From: Myxococcus xanthus
GTDB lineage: Bacteria; Myxococcota; Myxococcia; Myxococcales; Myxococcaceae
Assembly: GCF_013116825.1 (NCBI RefSeq)
Contig: NZ_JABFNS010000059.1
Coordinates: 1-50,491 of the forward strand
Reading direction: 5' to 3'
Length of the DNA stretch: 50,491 bases
Part shown: positions 43,921 to 50,491 of the stretch, piece after piece
How the letters are laid out: each line of letters starts with the position of its first letter
Position numbering within the stretch: position 1 is the stretch's first letter
Position numbers and translations under genes: made by a program
The notes under the pieces: model-generated
What the model saw: the letters and a program-made list of their open reading frames with translations, nothing else
The model's database searches: none
What the model was told of the DNA's origin: nothing

Positions 43921-44711
43921 AGTGCCTCGGGGGCAGGAGCGCAGTTCTGCGTCTGGAAGAAGCGCCGTTGCACCGGCGTCAACATCCGAAGGGAAGCGGA
44001 GGCGTGGATGGGGATGACGTACTGCTCGGAGTTCATCCGCCGCAGCGCCTCTTCACGAATCAACCCTTCCAGCCCCATGGACGGAGGGCCCTGGGTCCAC
44101 CGGGCGCGTTGGGTCTGCATCAACGGGTTCTGGTTCGTGTAATCCCGCCAGCCCCAGCGCGCCATCGTCAACCGGGCGATGACCCAGTTGGCGAAGGGAA
44201 TCTTGAGCGGAAACCAATAAACCAGCCGCGTTTCGAGCCGCACGATGCCCGCCGGATTGTCGAACTGGTCGAAGAGCGCGTCCTCGTTCGGCACCGCCGT
44301 GGCCAGCGGGCTGTCGCGGATGATCCACACGATGGCCCCAGTATGATTCCCGTCGGGCATCGACACCCGGTTGGCCCGCCCTGTCGCCCCGTTGTACTGG
44401 TTGTCGCGGCGGGCCGCGAAGGCGTTGGCCAGCTTCTGCCCCGGTGAGCCCCCCGCGCCGCCCAGGAACGAATAGTAGCTGGGCATCAGCGCGAGGATGG
44501 CCGCATGAGTCATGGCCTGACAGTCGCCGTGGTTGACGCTGCCCACCCGCGTCGCGCGAAAGGCGGCGTACTCCGCCAACAGCCGTCCCTGCAACATCAG
44601 GAAGAGCTGCAGCGTCCCCAAGATGAGGAACACCATCAAGGGGAGCGTCAGGGCGGACTCCACCATCGCCTGTCCGGATTCGCGTCTTCCGCTCGGGCGC
44701 ATTGAATTCAT
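43917..44711 (-). CDS. TadE-like protein, first gene of the cluster
   Basis: This protein of about 264 residues has the TadE hallmark GRRESGQAMVESALTLPLMV and a membrane helix (FLILGTLQLFLML) near the N terminus. Then comes AEYAAFRATRVGSVNHGDC and a soluble domain. ATG 44711 and ATG 44702 are both possible; no strong ribosome-binding site discriminates. The frame is open further upstream but that part has a different character and overlaps the promoter region. It is the first of four coupled minus-strand genes. The sigma-54 activator gene lies upstream on the same strand. Confidence 0.83.
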   Translation of the reverse strand: MNSMRPSGRRESGQAMVESALTLPLMVFLILGTLQLFLMLQGRLLAEYAAFRATRVGSVNHGDCQAMTHAAILALMPSYYSFLGGAGGSPGQKLANAFAARRDNQYNGATGRANRVSMPDGNHTGAIVWIIRDSPLATAVPNEDALFDQFDNPAGIVRLETRLVYWFPLKIPFANWVIARLTMARWGWRDYTNQNPLMQTQRARWTQGPPSMGLEGLIREEALRRMNSEQYVIPIHASASLRMLTPVQRRFFQTQNCAPAPEAL

Positions 44712-44867
44712 GGCGGGCGTATGTTCCGGGAATTCAGTCCAGATCGGACATACGTCAACTTGACGGGACGTTCCTTGCATCGAGAACAGGAGAACACGGC
44801 TCTGCGACAAACGCGCTTTTCTGGCGTGAAACAACCGAGTGACAGCATCCACCAATGACTCATGGGG
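44712..44867 (-). promoter_or_regulatory. Region upstream of the Tad-like operon with a palindrome
   Basis: This 156-base gap contains the perfect 13-base palindrome CGTCAACTTGACG (44753-44765), followed on the minus strand by TATGTCC. It lies about 45 bases before the first gene and could be an operator. No -24/-12 promoter is seen, so the adjacent sigma-54 activator may act elsewhere. Confidence 0.4.
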
Positions 44868-46298
44868 CTAACGTGACTTCATCCCCTTGGTGTCCAACTG
44901 GTACTTTTTCACCAGCCGCTCAATCGATTTCCGGTGGAGCCCACTCTCACGCGCGGCGCGAGACAGGTTTCCTTCGCAGCGCGTCAAAACGCTGGTGATG
45001 TATTCGCGCTCGAAGTTCTCCAGCAGCTGCTCCTTGGCGTTCTTGAAGGAGAGGTGCTCGTTGAAGGGCAGCGGCCCTTCGCGGACCTGTCCCCGCACGC
45101 GGGGCGGCAGGTGCGCGGGCTGAATCTCCTCGCCCTCACTGAAAGTCAGGACGTGAGACAACACGTTCATCAACTCACGCACGTTGCCGGGCCATGAATA
45201 CGACATCAGCAGGCCCAGGGACTCCGCGGAGAAGCGCTTCTTGCCGTGCTTGCCCACCACTTCCGGGTCCGCGAGCGCGCGCTTGAGGATGAGGGGGATG
45301 TCGTCGCGGCGCTGTCGCAGCGGCGGCAGTTGGATGGTGATGACGGACAAGCGGAAGTAGAGGTCCTCGCGGAAGCCGCCGCCCTGAATCTCCTTCATCA
45401 GGTCGCGGTTGGTGGCGGCGATGACGCGGCAGTCCACCTCGATGACGTCGTTGCCGCCCACGCGCCGCACTTCATGGTTCTCCAGCACGCGCAGCAGCTT
45501 GGGCTGAAGGTCCAGCCGCAGCTCGCCCAGCTCATCCAGGAAGATGGTGCCCCCGTGCGCGCGCTCGAAGGCGCCAGGCCGGCTGCTCACCGCGCCGGTG
45601 AAGGCGCCCTTCTCATGGCCGAACAACTCGCTTTCGATGAGGTTGGGGGGAATGGCGCCGCAGTCCAGCACCTCCATGGGCCCCTTCGTGCGGCCGGACA
45701 GCTCATGGATGGCGCGTGCCACCAGCTCCTTCCCGGTGCCCGTCTCACCTTGGATGATGACGGACACCCCCATGGGGGCGATCTTCTTGATGAGGCCGAA
45801 TATCTGCCGCATCTTCATGCTCTGCCCCACCATGCCGCACAGCTCGCCCTCGCGGTCGGGCTCGATGGTGACTTCCTCATCCAGTGGCGCGAAGGTCAGC
45901 ACCGACGAGCCCGCGCGAATCTGCGAGCCCGGTGACAGGTAGGCCCGCTCGATGCGCCGGCCATCCAGGAAGGTGCCGTTGGTGGAGCCCAGGTCCACCA
46001 GCAGATAGCCGCGCTCGGTGAACTGGATTTCGAAGTGGTGACGGCTGGCGGTGCGGTCCTCCACCAGCACCAGGTCATTGCCTGGATGCGCGCCGCAGCG
46101 CAGCCGCTCCTTGTCGCTCACCACCGAGCGGCCGGTGTCCGGCCCGGAGGTGACGGCCAGGCGGCACTTGTGGAGCTTCACCGTGGTGCGCGGGTCCACC
46201 ACGAGCGTTTCGCCCAACAACGGAGAGTGGTTCAGGTCTTGTCCGACGTCGCCGGGACTGGTGTGGATGTCGTCAGGGTGCAGAGGGGGAGCACTCAT
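44868..46298 (-). CDS. FHA-domain sigma-54-dependent transcriptional activator
   Basis: This 476-residue enhancer-binding protein has an N-terminal FHA domain (about 60-145; RCGAHPGNDLVLVEDRTASRHHFEI, DLGSTNGTFLDGRRI quoted by key parts), which binds phosphothreonine. It also has an AAA+ domain with Walker A GETGTGKE, the sigma-54-contacting GAFTGA, Walker B IFLDELGE, WPGNVREL, and a C-terminal Fis-type helix-turn-helix (GNLSRAARESGLHRKSIERL). FHA-EBPs are typical of myxobacteria and link Ser/Thr kinases to sigma-54 promoters. ATG 46298 gives the usual start. It is transcribed toward the TadE-like operon and is a good candidate regulator of it. It is divergent from the RimK-type gene. Confidence 0.94.
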   Translation of the reverse strand: MSAPPLHPDDIHTSPGDVGQDLNHSPLLGETLVVDPRTTVKLHKCRLAVTSGPDTGRSVVSDKERLRCGAHPGNDLVLVEDRTASRHHFEIQFTERGYLLVDLGSTNGTFLDGRRIERAYLSPGSQIRAGSSVLTFAPLDEEVTIEPDREGELCGMVGQSMKMRQIFGLIKKIAPMGVSVIIQGETGTGKELVARAIHELSGRTKGPMEVLDCGAIPPNLIESELFGHEKGAFTGAVSSRPGAFERAHGGTIFLDELGELRLDLQPKLLRVLENHEVRRVGGNDVIEVDCRVIAATNRDLMKEIQGGGFREDLYFRLSVITIQLPPLRQRRDDIPLILKRALADPEVVGKHGKKRFSAESLGLLMSYSWPGNVRELMNVLSHVLTFSEGEEIQPAHLPPRVRGQVREGPLPFNEHLSFKNAKEQLLENFEREYITSVLTRCEGNLSRAARESGLHRKSIERLVKKYQLDTKGMKSR

Positions 46299-46376
46299 CT
46301 GCGCACGAGGATAGCAAAGGCCCCCCACGAGGCCCGCCCCTCGCGGGCGTCCGTGCTAGGCTCTCACGCCCCGCCC

Positions 46377-47366
46377 ATGCCTCCGCGCAAAGTGAAGCCG
46401 AAGAAGGTCCCGGTCCTGCCCGGGACCCAGGCACCCGACCGTCCCGAACGGGCCCCACGGCGAGGGCACGCGAAGAAGACGGTCGTCATCCTGTCCCGCA
46501 AGCGCGCGCTGTACTCCACGCGGCGGCTGGTGGCCGCCATCCGCGCGCGGGGCCACCGCCCGTTGGTGCTGGACACGCTGCGCTGCTGCCTGCTGCTCGC
46601 GCAAGACGCGCCGCGCATGACGTACCGCGGCGTGGAGGTGCGCGGCGTGGACGTGGTGGTGCCGCGCATCGGCGCGTCCATCACCGCCTATGGCCTGGCG
46701 GTGGTGAACCACTTCGAGATGATGGGCGTGCCTGTCCTCAACCCGCCCACGTCCATCGCGCGCAGCCGCGACAAGCTGCGCGCGCTGCAGTACCTGTCGC
46801 GCTCCGGGCTCGACATCCCCCGCACCGTCATGGCGCACGACCGCAGCAACGTGCGCCGGCTGGTGGAGGAGGTCAACGGGCTGCCCGTCATCATCAAGCT
46901 CATCAAGGGCACCCAGGGCGTGGGCGTGATGATTGCCCACACGCTGCCGGAGGTGCAGACCATCCTCGACACCTTCTGGGACCTGGGACAGGAAATCGTG
47001 CTCCAGGAGTTCGTCGCGGAGAGCGAGGGACGGGACGTGCGGGCCCTCGTCGTGGGTGACCGCGTGGTGGGCGCCATGCGGCGCAAGGCCAAGTCCGGCG
47101 AGTTCCGCTCCAACATCCACCGCGGCGGCGAAGGGCAGGCAATCGAGCTGACCGCGCCCTACACGGAAGCAGCCGTGCGGGCCGCGCGCGTCGTCGGACT
47201 GGAGGTCGCGGGCGTGGACATGCTGGAGGGCCACGCCGGTCCCCGGTTGATGGAAATCAACTCCAGCCCGGGCTTCGAGGGCCTGGAGCGCGCCACGGGC
47301 ATGGACATCGCGGGGGCCATCATCGACCACGCGCTGAAGTACGCCGAGGCGAAGAGCGCCGGGTGA
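46377..47366 (+). CDS. RimK-type ATP-grasp ligase
   Basis: The 329-residue protein belongs to the RimK family of ATP-dependent ligases. RimK itself adds glutamates to ribosomal protein S6; related enzymes make other peptide bonds. Visible motifs are VPRIGASITAYGLAVVNHFE, NPPTSIARSRDKL, VIIKLIKGTQGVGVMI (ATP-binding), LQEFVAESEGRDVRALVVGD, FRSNIHRGGEGQ, and LMEINSSPGFEGLE with the metal ligands. A basic N-terminal extension (about 35 residues) precedes the core. ATG 46377 is chosen by family fit; no strong ribosome-binding site is visible. It is divergent from the FHA activator. S6 modification is the likeliest role but is unproven. Confidence 0.93.
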   Translation: MPPRKVKPKKVPVLPGTQAPDRPERAPRRGHAKKTVVILSRKRALYSTRRLVAAIRARGHRPLVLDTLRCCLLLAQDAPRMTYRGVEVRGVDVVVPRIGASITAYGLAVVNHFEMMGVPVLNPPTSIARSRDKLRALQYLSRSGLDIPRTVMAHDRSNVRRLVEEVNGLPVIIKLIKGTQGVGVMIAHTLPEVQTILDTFWDLGQEIVLQEFVAESEGRDVRALVVGDRVVGAMRRKAKSGEFRSNIHRGGEGQAIELTAPYTEAAVRAARVVGLEVAGVDMLEGHAGPRLMEINSSPGFEGLERATGMDIAGAIIDHALKYAEAKSAG

Positions 47367-47441
47367 GCGCGAACCCGGGCCACATGAGGTTGCTCGCCTG
47401 CTTTCGAGCAGACACACAGCCGGGGCAAGGCACCTTGCATG

Positions 47442-47489
47442 CTCCTCAGGAACTCAGGAATGCCTCCGTGGCCCGCGTGTCCTGAGGAG
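47442..47489. terminator. Inverted repeat after the RimK-type gene
   Basis: CTCCTCAGGA (47442-47451) and TCCTGAGGAG (47480-47489) are perfect 10-base arms around a 28-base loop in the gap between the RimK-type and DsbA-like genes. It may be the RimK terminator or a site upstream of the DsbA-like gene. Confidence 0.45.
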
Positions 47490-47531
47490 TTGGCAGCGAC
47501 GCGGGTGGCCCTCTAATCTGGCGGCCCTCAA

Positions 47532-48203
47532 ATGAAAACGCTGCACAAGCCGCTGCAGATCACCCTCTACCAGGACGTGCTGTGTTCCTGGTGCTACCTC
47601 GCCGACCTGCGCCTCGATGTCTTGCGCCAGGAGCTGGGCGAAGCCGTTCGCTGGAGCGTCAGGCCGTATCCGCTGCGCGTCCATGACGTGCTGCCCACGG
47701 CGCGCGAACAACGCGCGTTGGTGGAAGAGGTCGAGCGCGCACAGCGCGAACCGGATGCCGCCGCGCGCATGTTGTCCACGGACCTGTGGCTCGGGGGAGA
47801 TCCACCGCGCACCAGCGTGCCGGCGTTGGCGGCGCTGGAAGCGGCGCGGCTGCAGGGCCCGCAGGCGCGCGCGTTCCTCGCCCGCGCCATGCAGCGCGCG
47901 GCGCTGGAGCAGGGCGTCAACGTGTCCCGCCCGGACGTGGTGTTCGAGCTGGCCTCGCGCGTGGGCCTGGCGATGAACGAATTCTCCGCGGCCTTCCGCT
48001 CGGAGGAGACGCGCCGCCTCATCCTCGACGAGCACCGGGATGCCACCCACCGTGGCGTGCGGGGCGTGCCCACGCTCGTCATCGGCGGCCGGTGGATGCT
48101 GTGCGGCCTGCGTGAGCTGGCCGAGTACCGCGAGCACATCCTCGCGTGCCTGGGCAAGGTGTCCGTGCCCCGCTCGGGTTCACCCGAGCGCGTGGTGCAC
48201 TGA
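47532..48203 (+). CDS. DsbA/FrnE family oxidoreductase
   Basis: The 223-residue thioredoxin-fold protein has the redox motif CSWC (Cys18, Cys21) after ITLYQDVL and the helical DsbA insertion. The cis-Pro loop is GVRGVPTLVIGG. There is no signal peptide, so it should be cytoplasmic like FrnE rather than periplasmic like DsbA. Members oxidise or isomerise thiols or act in redox stress; the substrate is unknown. ATG 47532 has no strong ribosome-binding site but fits the family start. It converges on the zinc-ribbon membrane protein gene. Confidence 0.9.
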   Translation: MKTLHKPLQITLYQDVLCSWCYLADLRLDVLRQELGEAVRWSVRPYPLRVHDVLPTAREQRALVEEVERAQREPDAAARMLSTDLWLGGDPPRTSVPALAALEAARLQGPQARAFLARAMQRAALEQGVNVSRPDVVFELASRVGLAMNEFSAAFRSEETRRLILDEHRDATHRGVRGVPTLVIGGRWMLCGLRELAEYREHILACLGKVSVPRSGSPERVVH

Positions 48204-48268
48204 GGCGCCCCACCCTTCCGGAGGCCCTGCGCGCGACGGGCGCGCAAGGCCCCGTGTGGACGGGAAGC

Positions 48269-49258
48269 TCAGGCCTCTTCGGCGCCGCTGCTGAGCGCCA
48301 TGACGAGCCCGGCCATCAGCACCTGCAAGAAACCCAGGGCGGGAATCACGGGCACGCAGCAGAGGAACACGCTCACCGTGGCGATCAAGCCCCCCAGCAG
48401 CACCGTTCCAATCATGGGCAGGCGCTGACCGCGCGAGTAGGCGAAGCAGCGGCGCAGCGTCTCCACGGCGCCGGGCGATTCCGTCCGGGCCAGCTCCGGC
48501 TGCATCAGGAGGAGCGGCGCGAGGAGCCAGCCGCCCGGGAAGACGTAGAGCGCGAAGGCCACGAGCCCCATCACCGCGAAGCCCGGCAACATGGGCGTCA
48601 CGGCCGCGTCCAGCTCCGAGGAAGGCAGGTCCTTCAGCGCCACCAGCTCCGACCAGGACACGGTGCCAGTCGCCAGCCCCGCGCCCACCGCGCCCACCGC
48701 GATGAGCAACAGGAGCGGGAGCATCAACAGGAAGGACAGGAACAGCGTCCCCAGGTACGTGGGAATCTTGCCGAACTGGCTGAACATCCGCCCCAGGTCC
48801 GCGCGCCGGCCGCTGAGCACGTCCATGCTCATCCGGAGGAAGCCCAGCGTTATCCCGCCCTGGATGGCGTAGGAACCCATGATCCCGATGAAGAAGCCCA
48901 GGACGGTGATGACGGTGTTCCCCGTCGCGCCACCGACCATCGAGGAGACTTGCGAGATGACCTGCCCGGCGAAGGAGCCCGCCAGGAAGATGAGCACGCC
49001 GACACAGAGCATCACCCACTCGCGCTTGAACGCCCCCCAGGACAGGTCCATCAGCCCGGAGACGCTCCAGTTCTCGCGCGTCAGCGGAAAGGCCTGCCCC
49101 ACGCCCTCGCGCTGACGGCAGGCCGGGCACCAGACTTGCGAGCCCCCCTCGCCGCAGGTGCGGCACATGAAGTTGCCGCAGCGGGAGCAGGTGCCCACCG
49201 CATCGAATCCCGGGTGGAGCGGACAGCTCGCGCCCGAAGTGAACTCAGTCTCCGCCAT
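48269..49258 (-). CDS. Membrane protein with N-terminal zinc ribbon
   Basis: The 329-residue protein has a Cys/His-rich N terminus (residues 12-50; CPLHP, GTCSRCGNFMCRTCG, WCPACR), like a B-box zinc finger. About six membrane helices follow (MLCVGVLIFLAGSFAG, TVITVLGFFIGIMGS, LFLSFLLMLPLLLLIAVG and others). The pattern is common in myxobacteria and resembles Yip1-like or glycerophosphodiesterase-type membrane domains. GAGGGGAG before ATG 49258 supports the start. It is an inner-membrane protein of unknown function. It is divergent from the Ser/Gly/Asn-rich lipoprotein gene. Confidence 0.85.
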   Translation of the reverse strand: MAETEFTSGASCPLHPGFDAVGTCSRCGNFMCRTCGEGGSQVWCPACRQREGVGQAFPLTRENWSVSGLMDLSWGAFKREWVMLCVGVLIFLAGSFAGQVISQVSSMVGGATGNTVITVLGFFIGIMGSYAIQGGITLGFLRMSMDVLSGRRADLGRMFSQFGKIPTYLGTLFLSFLLMLPLLLLIAVGAVGAGLATGTVSWSELVALKDLPSSELDAAVTPMLPGFAVMGLVAFALYVFPGGWLLAPLLLMQPELARTESPGAVETLRRCFAYSRGQRLPMIGTVLLGGLIATVSVFLCCVPVIPALGFLQVLMAGLVMALSSGAEEA

Positions 49259-49400
49259 GGTGCGTCTCCCCTCGCGCCGCTGCTCACCTTTCCGGGACAG
49301 GCGGCACGCACATTTCCCCCTACACCACCCAGGCGGTGTCCACCAGAGGACGAAGGGCGTTATCCTGGGGCTGGCCGGGTGGACGAAAGCGGGACTGTAC

Positions 49401-49472
49401 CCGGGCGTGAATTTTCTCCACGCCCGGCCGTCTTCCTCGCGTGGCCGCAAGGTGGACGGCCCGGCCGTCCAC
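49401..49472 (+). promoter_or_regulatory. Two hairpins upstream of the truncated lipoprotein gene
   Basis: CCGGGCGTG (49401-49409) pairs with CACGCCCGG (49419-49427) around AATTTTCTC, and GTGGACGGC (49452-49460) pairs with GCCGTCCAC (49464-49472). The second ends 21 bases before the ATG at 49494 and may affect translation. No promoter is clear. Confidence 0.4.
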
Positions 49473-49493
49473 TCCGCCCAGGAGAGTCACCAC

Positions 49494-50491
49494 ATGCGCC
49501 GCCTGCTCGCCCTCGCCGTTCCGCTTGCCCTGATGATGGGCACTGGCTGTGTCGCCCACGTGCACGGGCCGGCGCGGCACCACGCCCCGGTTCAGGTCAT
49601 CGAGTACAGCTATTCGAGCGACCACCCCATCCCCGATGACTTCGGCGGCGGCTGGTGCCCGTACTCGCACGTGCATGTCCACGACTACGAGCCGGCCACG
49701 ACGTACTACGTCTACTCGGACAACGCGTACTACTACAGTGGCCCGTCGGTGGTCTGGTACTGGAACGACCACCCGCACGCGCACGGCGGCCTCTGCAACA
49801 TGCACGGGCGCCACTCCCACGACTACTACCCGAGCACGGGCAGCATCTACCGCTACGAGCGCAACCGCGGCTACGTGTGGAGCCGCACGCACAGCGCTTC
49901 CGCGGGCTACGGCTACGTCCGCCCGACGACGCGCCCCTCCAACCGCCCCGTGGTGCCCGGCAACACGTACAGCGGCACCCGGCCGCCCCCGGGAGGTACG
50001 CGCTGGAGCACGCCGCGCGGTTCCAGCTCGGGCGACTACCACCGGCCGTCGCGTGGCCAGGGCAACAACTCCGGCAACGGCTGGGGCAGCCCTCCCGCGG
50101 GACGCTCCTCGAACAACGTCGCGCCCAGCAACAACTCCGGCAGCGGCTGGAACAGCCCTCCCGCGGGACGCTCCTCGAACAACGCCGCGTCGAAGGACGA
50201 TGACTCGCGTGACAACAACAGCGGCAACCGCTGGGGCAGCGGCAACTCCAACAGCGGCGGCAACTCCAACAGCAGCGGCAACTCCAACAGCGGCGGCAAC
50301 TCCAACAGCGGCAGCGGCTGGAACACGCGGGGAGGCAGCAGCAGCGGCTCCAGCAGCTCGGGCTCCAGCAACTCCAGCTCCAGCGGCAGCGGTTGGGGAC
50401 GCGGTGGCGGCAGCTCCGGCAACAGCAACCGGAGCTCCAGCAGCAGCTCGGGCTCCAGCTCCAGCGGCGGGGGCTGGGGACGCGGGTCTGT
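49494..50491 (+). CDS. Ser/Gly/Asn-rich lipoprotein, truncated by the window edge
   Basis: The frame is open from ATG 49494 to the end of the window (332 codons, no stop). CAGGAGAG precedes the ATG. The product begins with a lipoprotein signal (MRRLLALAVPLALMMGTGC, Cys about 19). A His/Tyr-rich region follows (about 20-120; YSYSSDHPIPDDFGGGWC, TYYVYSDNAYYYSG, then NDHPHAHGGLCNMHGRHSHD) that could bind metal. The rest is low-complexity Ser/Gly/Asn with repeated GWGSPPAGRSSNN-type modules and an increasingly Ser-rich tail. It is probably a surface lipoprotein; no family is recognised. The C terminus lies outside the window. Confidence 0.85.
   Translation, partial: MRRLLALAVPLALMMGTGCVAHVHGPARHHAPVQVIEYSYSSDHPIPDDFGGGWCPYSHVHVHDYEPATTYYVYSDNAYYYSGPSVVWYWNDHPHAHGGLCNMHGRHSHDYYPSTGSIYRYERNRGYVWSRTHSASAGYGYVRPTTRPSNRPVVPGNTYSGTRPPPGGTRWSTPRGSSSGDYHRPSRGQGNNSGNGWGSPPAGRSSNNVAPSNNSGSGWNSPPAGRSSNNAASKDDDSRDNNSGNRWGSGNSNSGGNSNSSGNSNSGGNSNSGSGWNTRGGSSSGSSSSGSSNSSSSGSGWGRGGGSSGNSNRSSSSSSGSSSSGGGWGRGS

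Noticed and set aside
47429-47442. Possible sigma-54 site (GGCAC, then GC after 10 bases) upstream of the DsbA-like gene
   Set aside because: The -12 half lacks TTGC at the right position; only GG and GC spacing match, which occurs by chance in GC-rich DNA.

Overview
This is high-GC DNA, about 70% G+C by eye, from a myxobacterium, most likely Myxococcus, Corallococcus or a close relative. The pointers are a Ser/Thr kinase with the myxobacterial HRDLSPANV catalytic loop, an FHA-type sigma-54 activator, two adjacent lspA genes next to an Lgt-like gene, a PilY1/minor-pilin operon with a TfcP-like cytochrome, and many lipoproteins ending in low-complexity sequence. Nothing looks like a prophage, CRISPR array, IS element or integrated plasmid.

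Layout. 0.4-4.6 kb: a PEBP protein, a large GAF-rich sensor kinase and an outer-membrane barrel protein (all +). 4.6-7.9 kb: hemL and an overlapping Ser/Thr kinase (-). 8.1-10.2 kb: two overlapping HEAT-type secreted or anchored proteins (+). 10.3-11.8 kb: an aldo/keto reductase and an RraA-type protein (+). 11.9-15.2 kb: the most unusual stretch. On the minus strand it holds a glycosyltransferase, two very short ORFs, three atypical tRNA genes, and two copies of a small peptide gene with a conserved N-terminal half, a divergent C-terminal half, a shared promoter-like element and a shared terminator. An AraC regulator and a VOC protein lie between the copies on the plus strand. 15.3-22 kb: lipoproteins, MgtE, TPR and SDR genes. 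22-26 kb: an MXAN_5187-like protein, then an Lgt-like gene and tandem lspA genes (-). 26-28.9 kb: a DUF1279 protein, an exonuclease/phosphatase-fold lipoprotein with TDAG repeats, and a Mut7-C protein. 29.1-37.0 kb: a sigma-54-type promoter and the operon pilX-tfcP-pilY1-pilV-pilW-fimU (+). 37.1-40.0 kb: ileS (-). 40.1-46.3 kb: a CX3C-repeat secreted protein, then a TadE/TadG-like cluster with its FHA-sigma-54 regulator upstream (-). 46.4-50.5 kb: a RimK-type ATP-grasp ligase, a DsbA-like protein, a zinc-ribbon membrane protein and a truncated Ser/Gly/Asn-rich lipoprotein.

How the genes fit together. The pil operon should encode the tip/priming complex of a type IVa pilus. Its PilY1 has EF-hand-like loops, and the neighbouring cytochrome has Cys where the distal heme Met is expected, matching what is published for M. 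xanthus TfcP. The two LspA proteins keep the catalytic Asp pair and would process the many lipoproteins seen here. The adjacent Lgt-like protein lacks two residues regarded as important in E. coli Lgt, so its role as the diacylglyceryl transferase is doubtful. The best candidate for an undescribed system is the duplicated peptide-terminator-tRNA cassette at 12.9-15.2 kb: the peptides look like RiPP precursors (conserved leader, variable core), and each is followed within 120 bases by a tRNA gene with C at position 33.

Limits: all family assignments come from reading translations, without database searches. Start codons were chosen by ribosome-binding site and family fit and are marked where uncertain.
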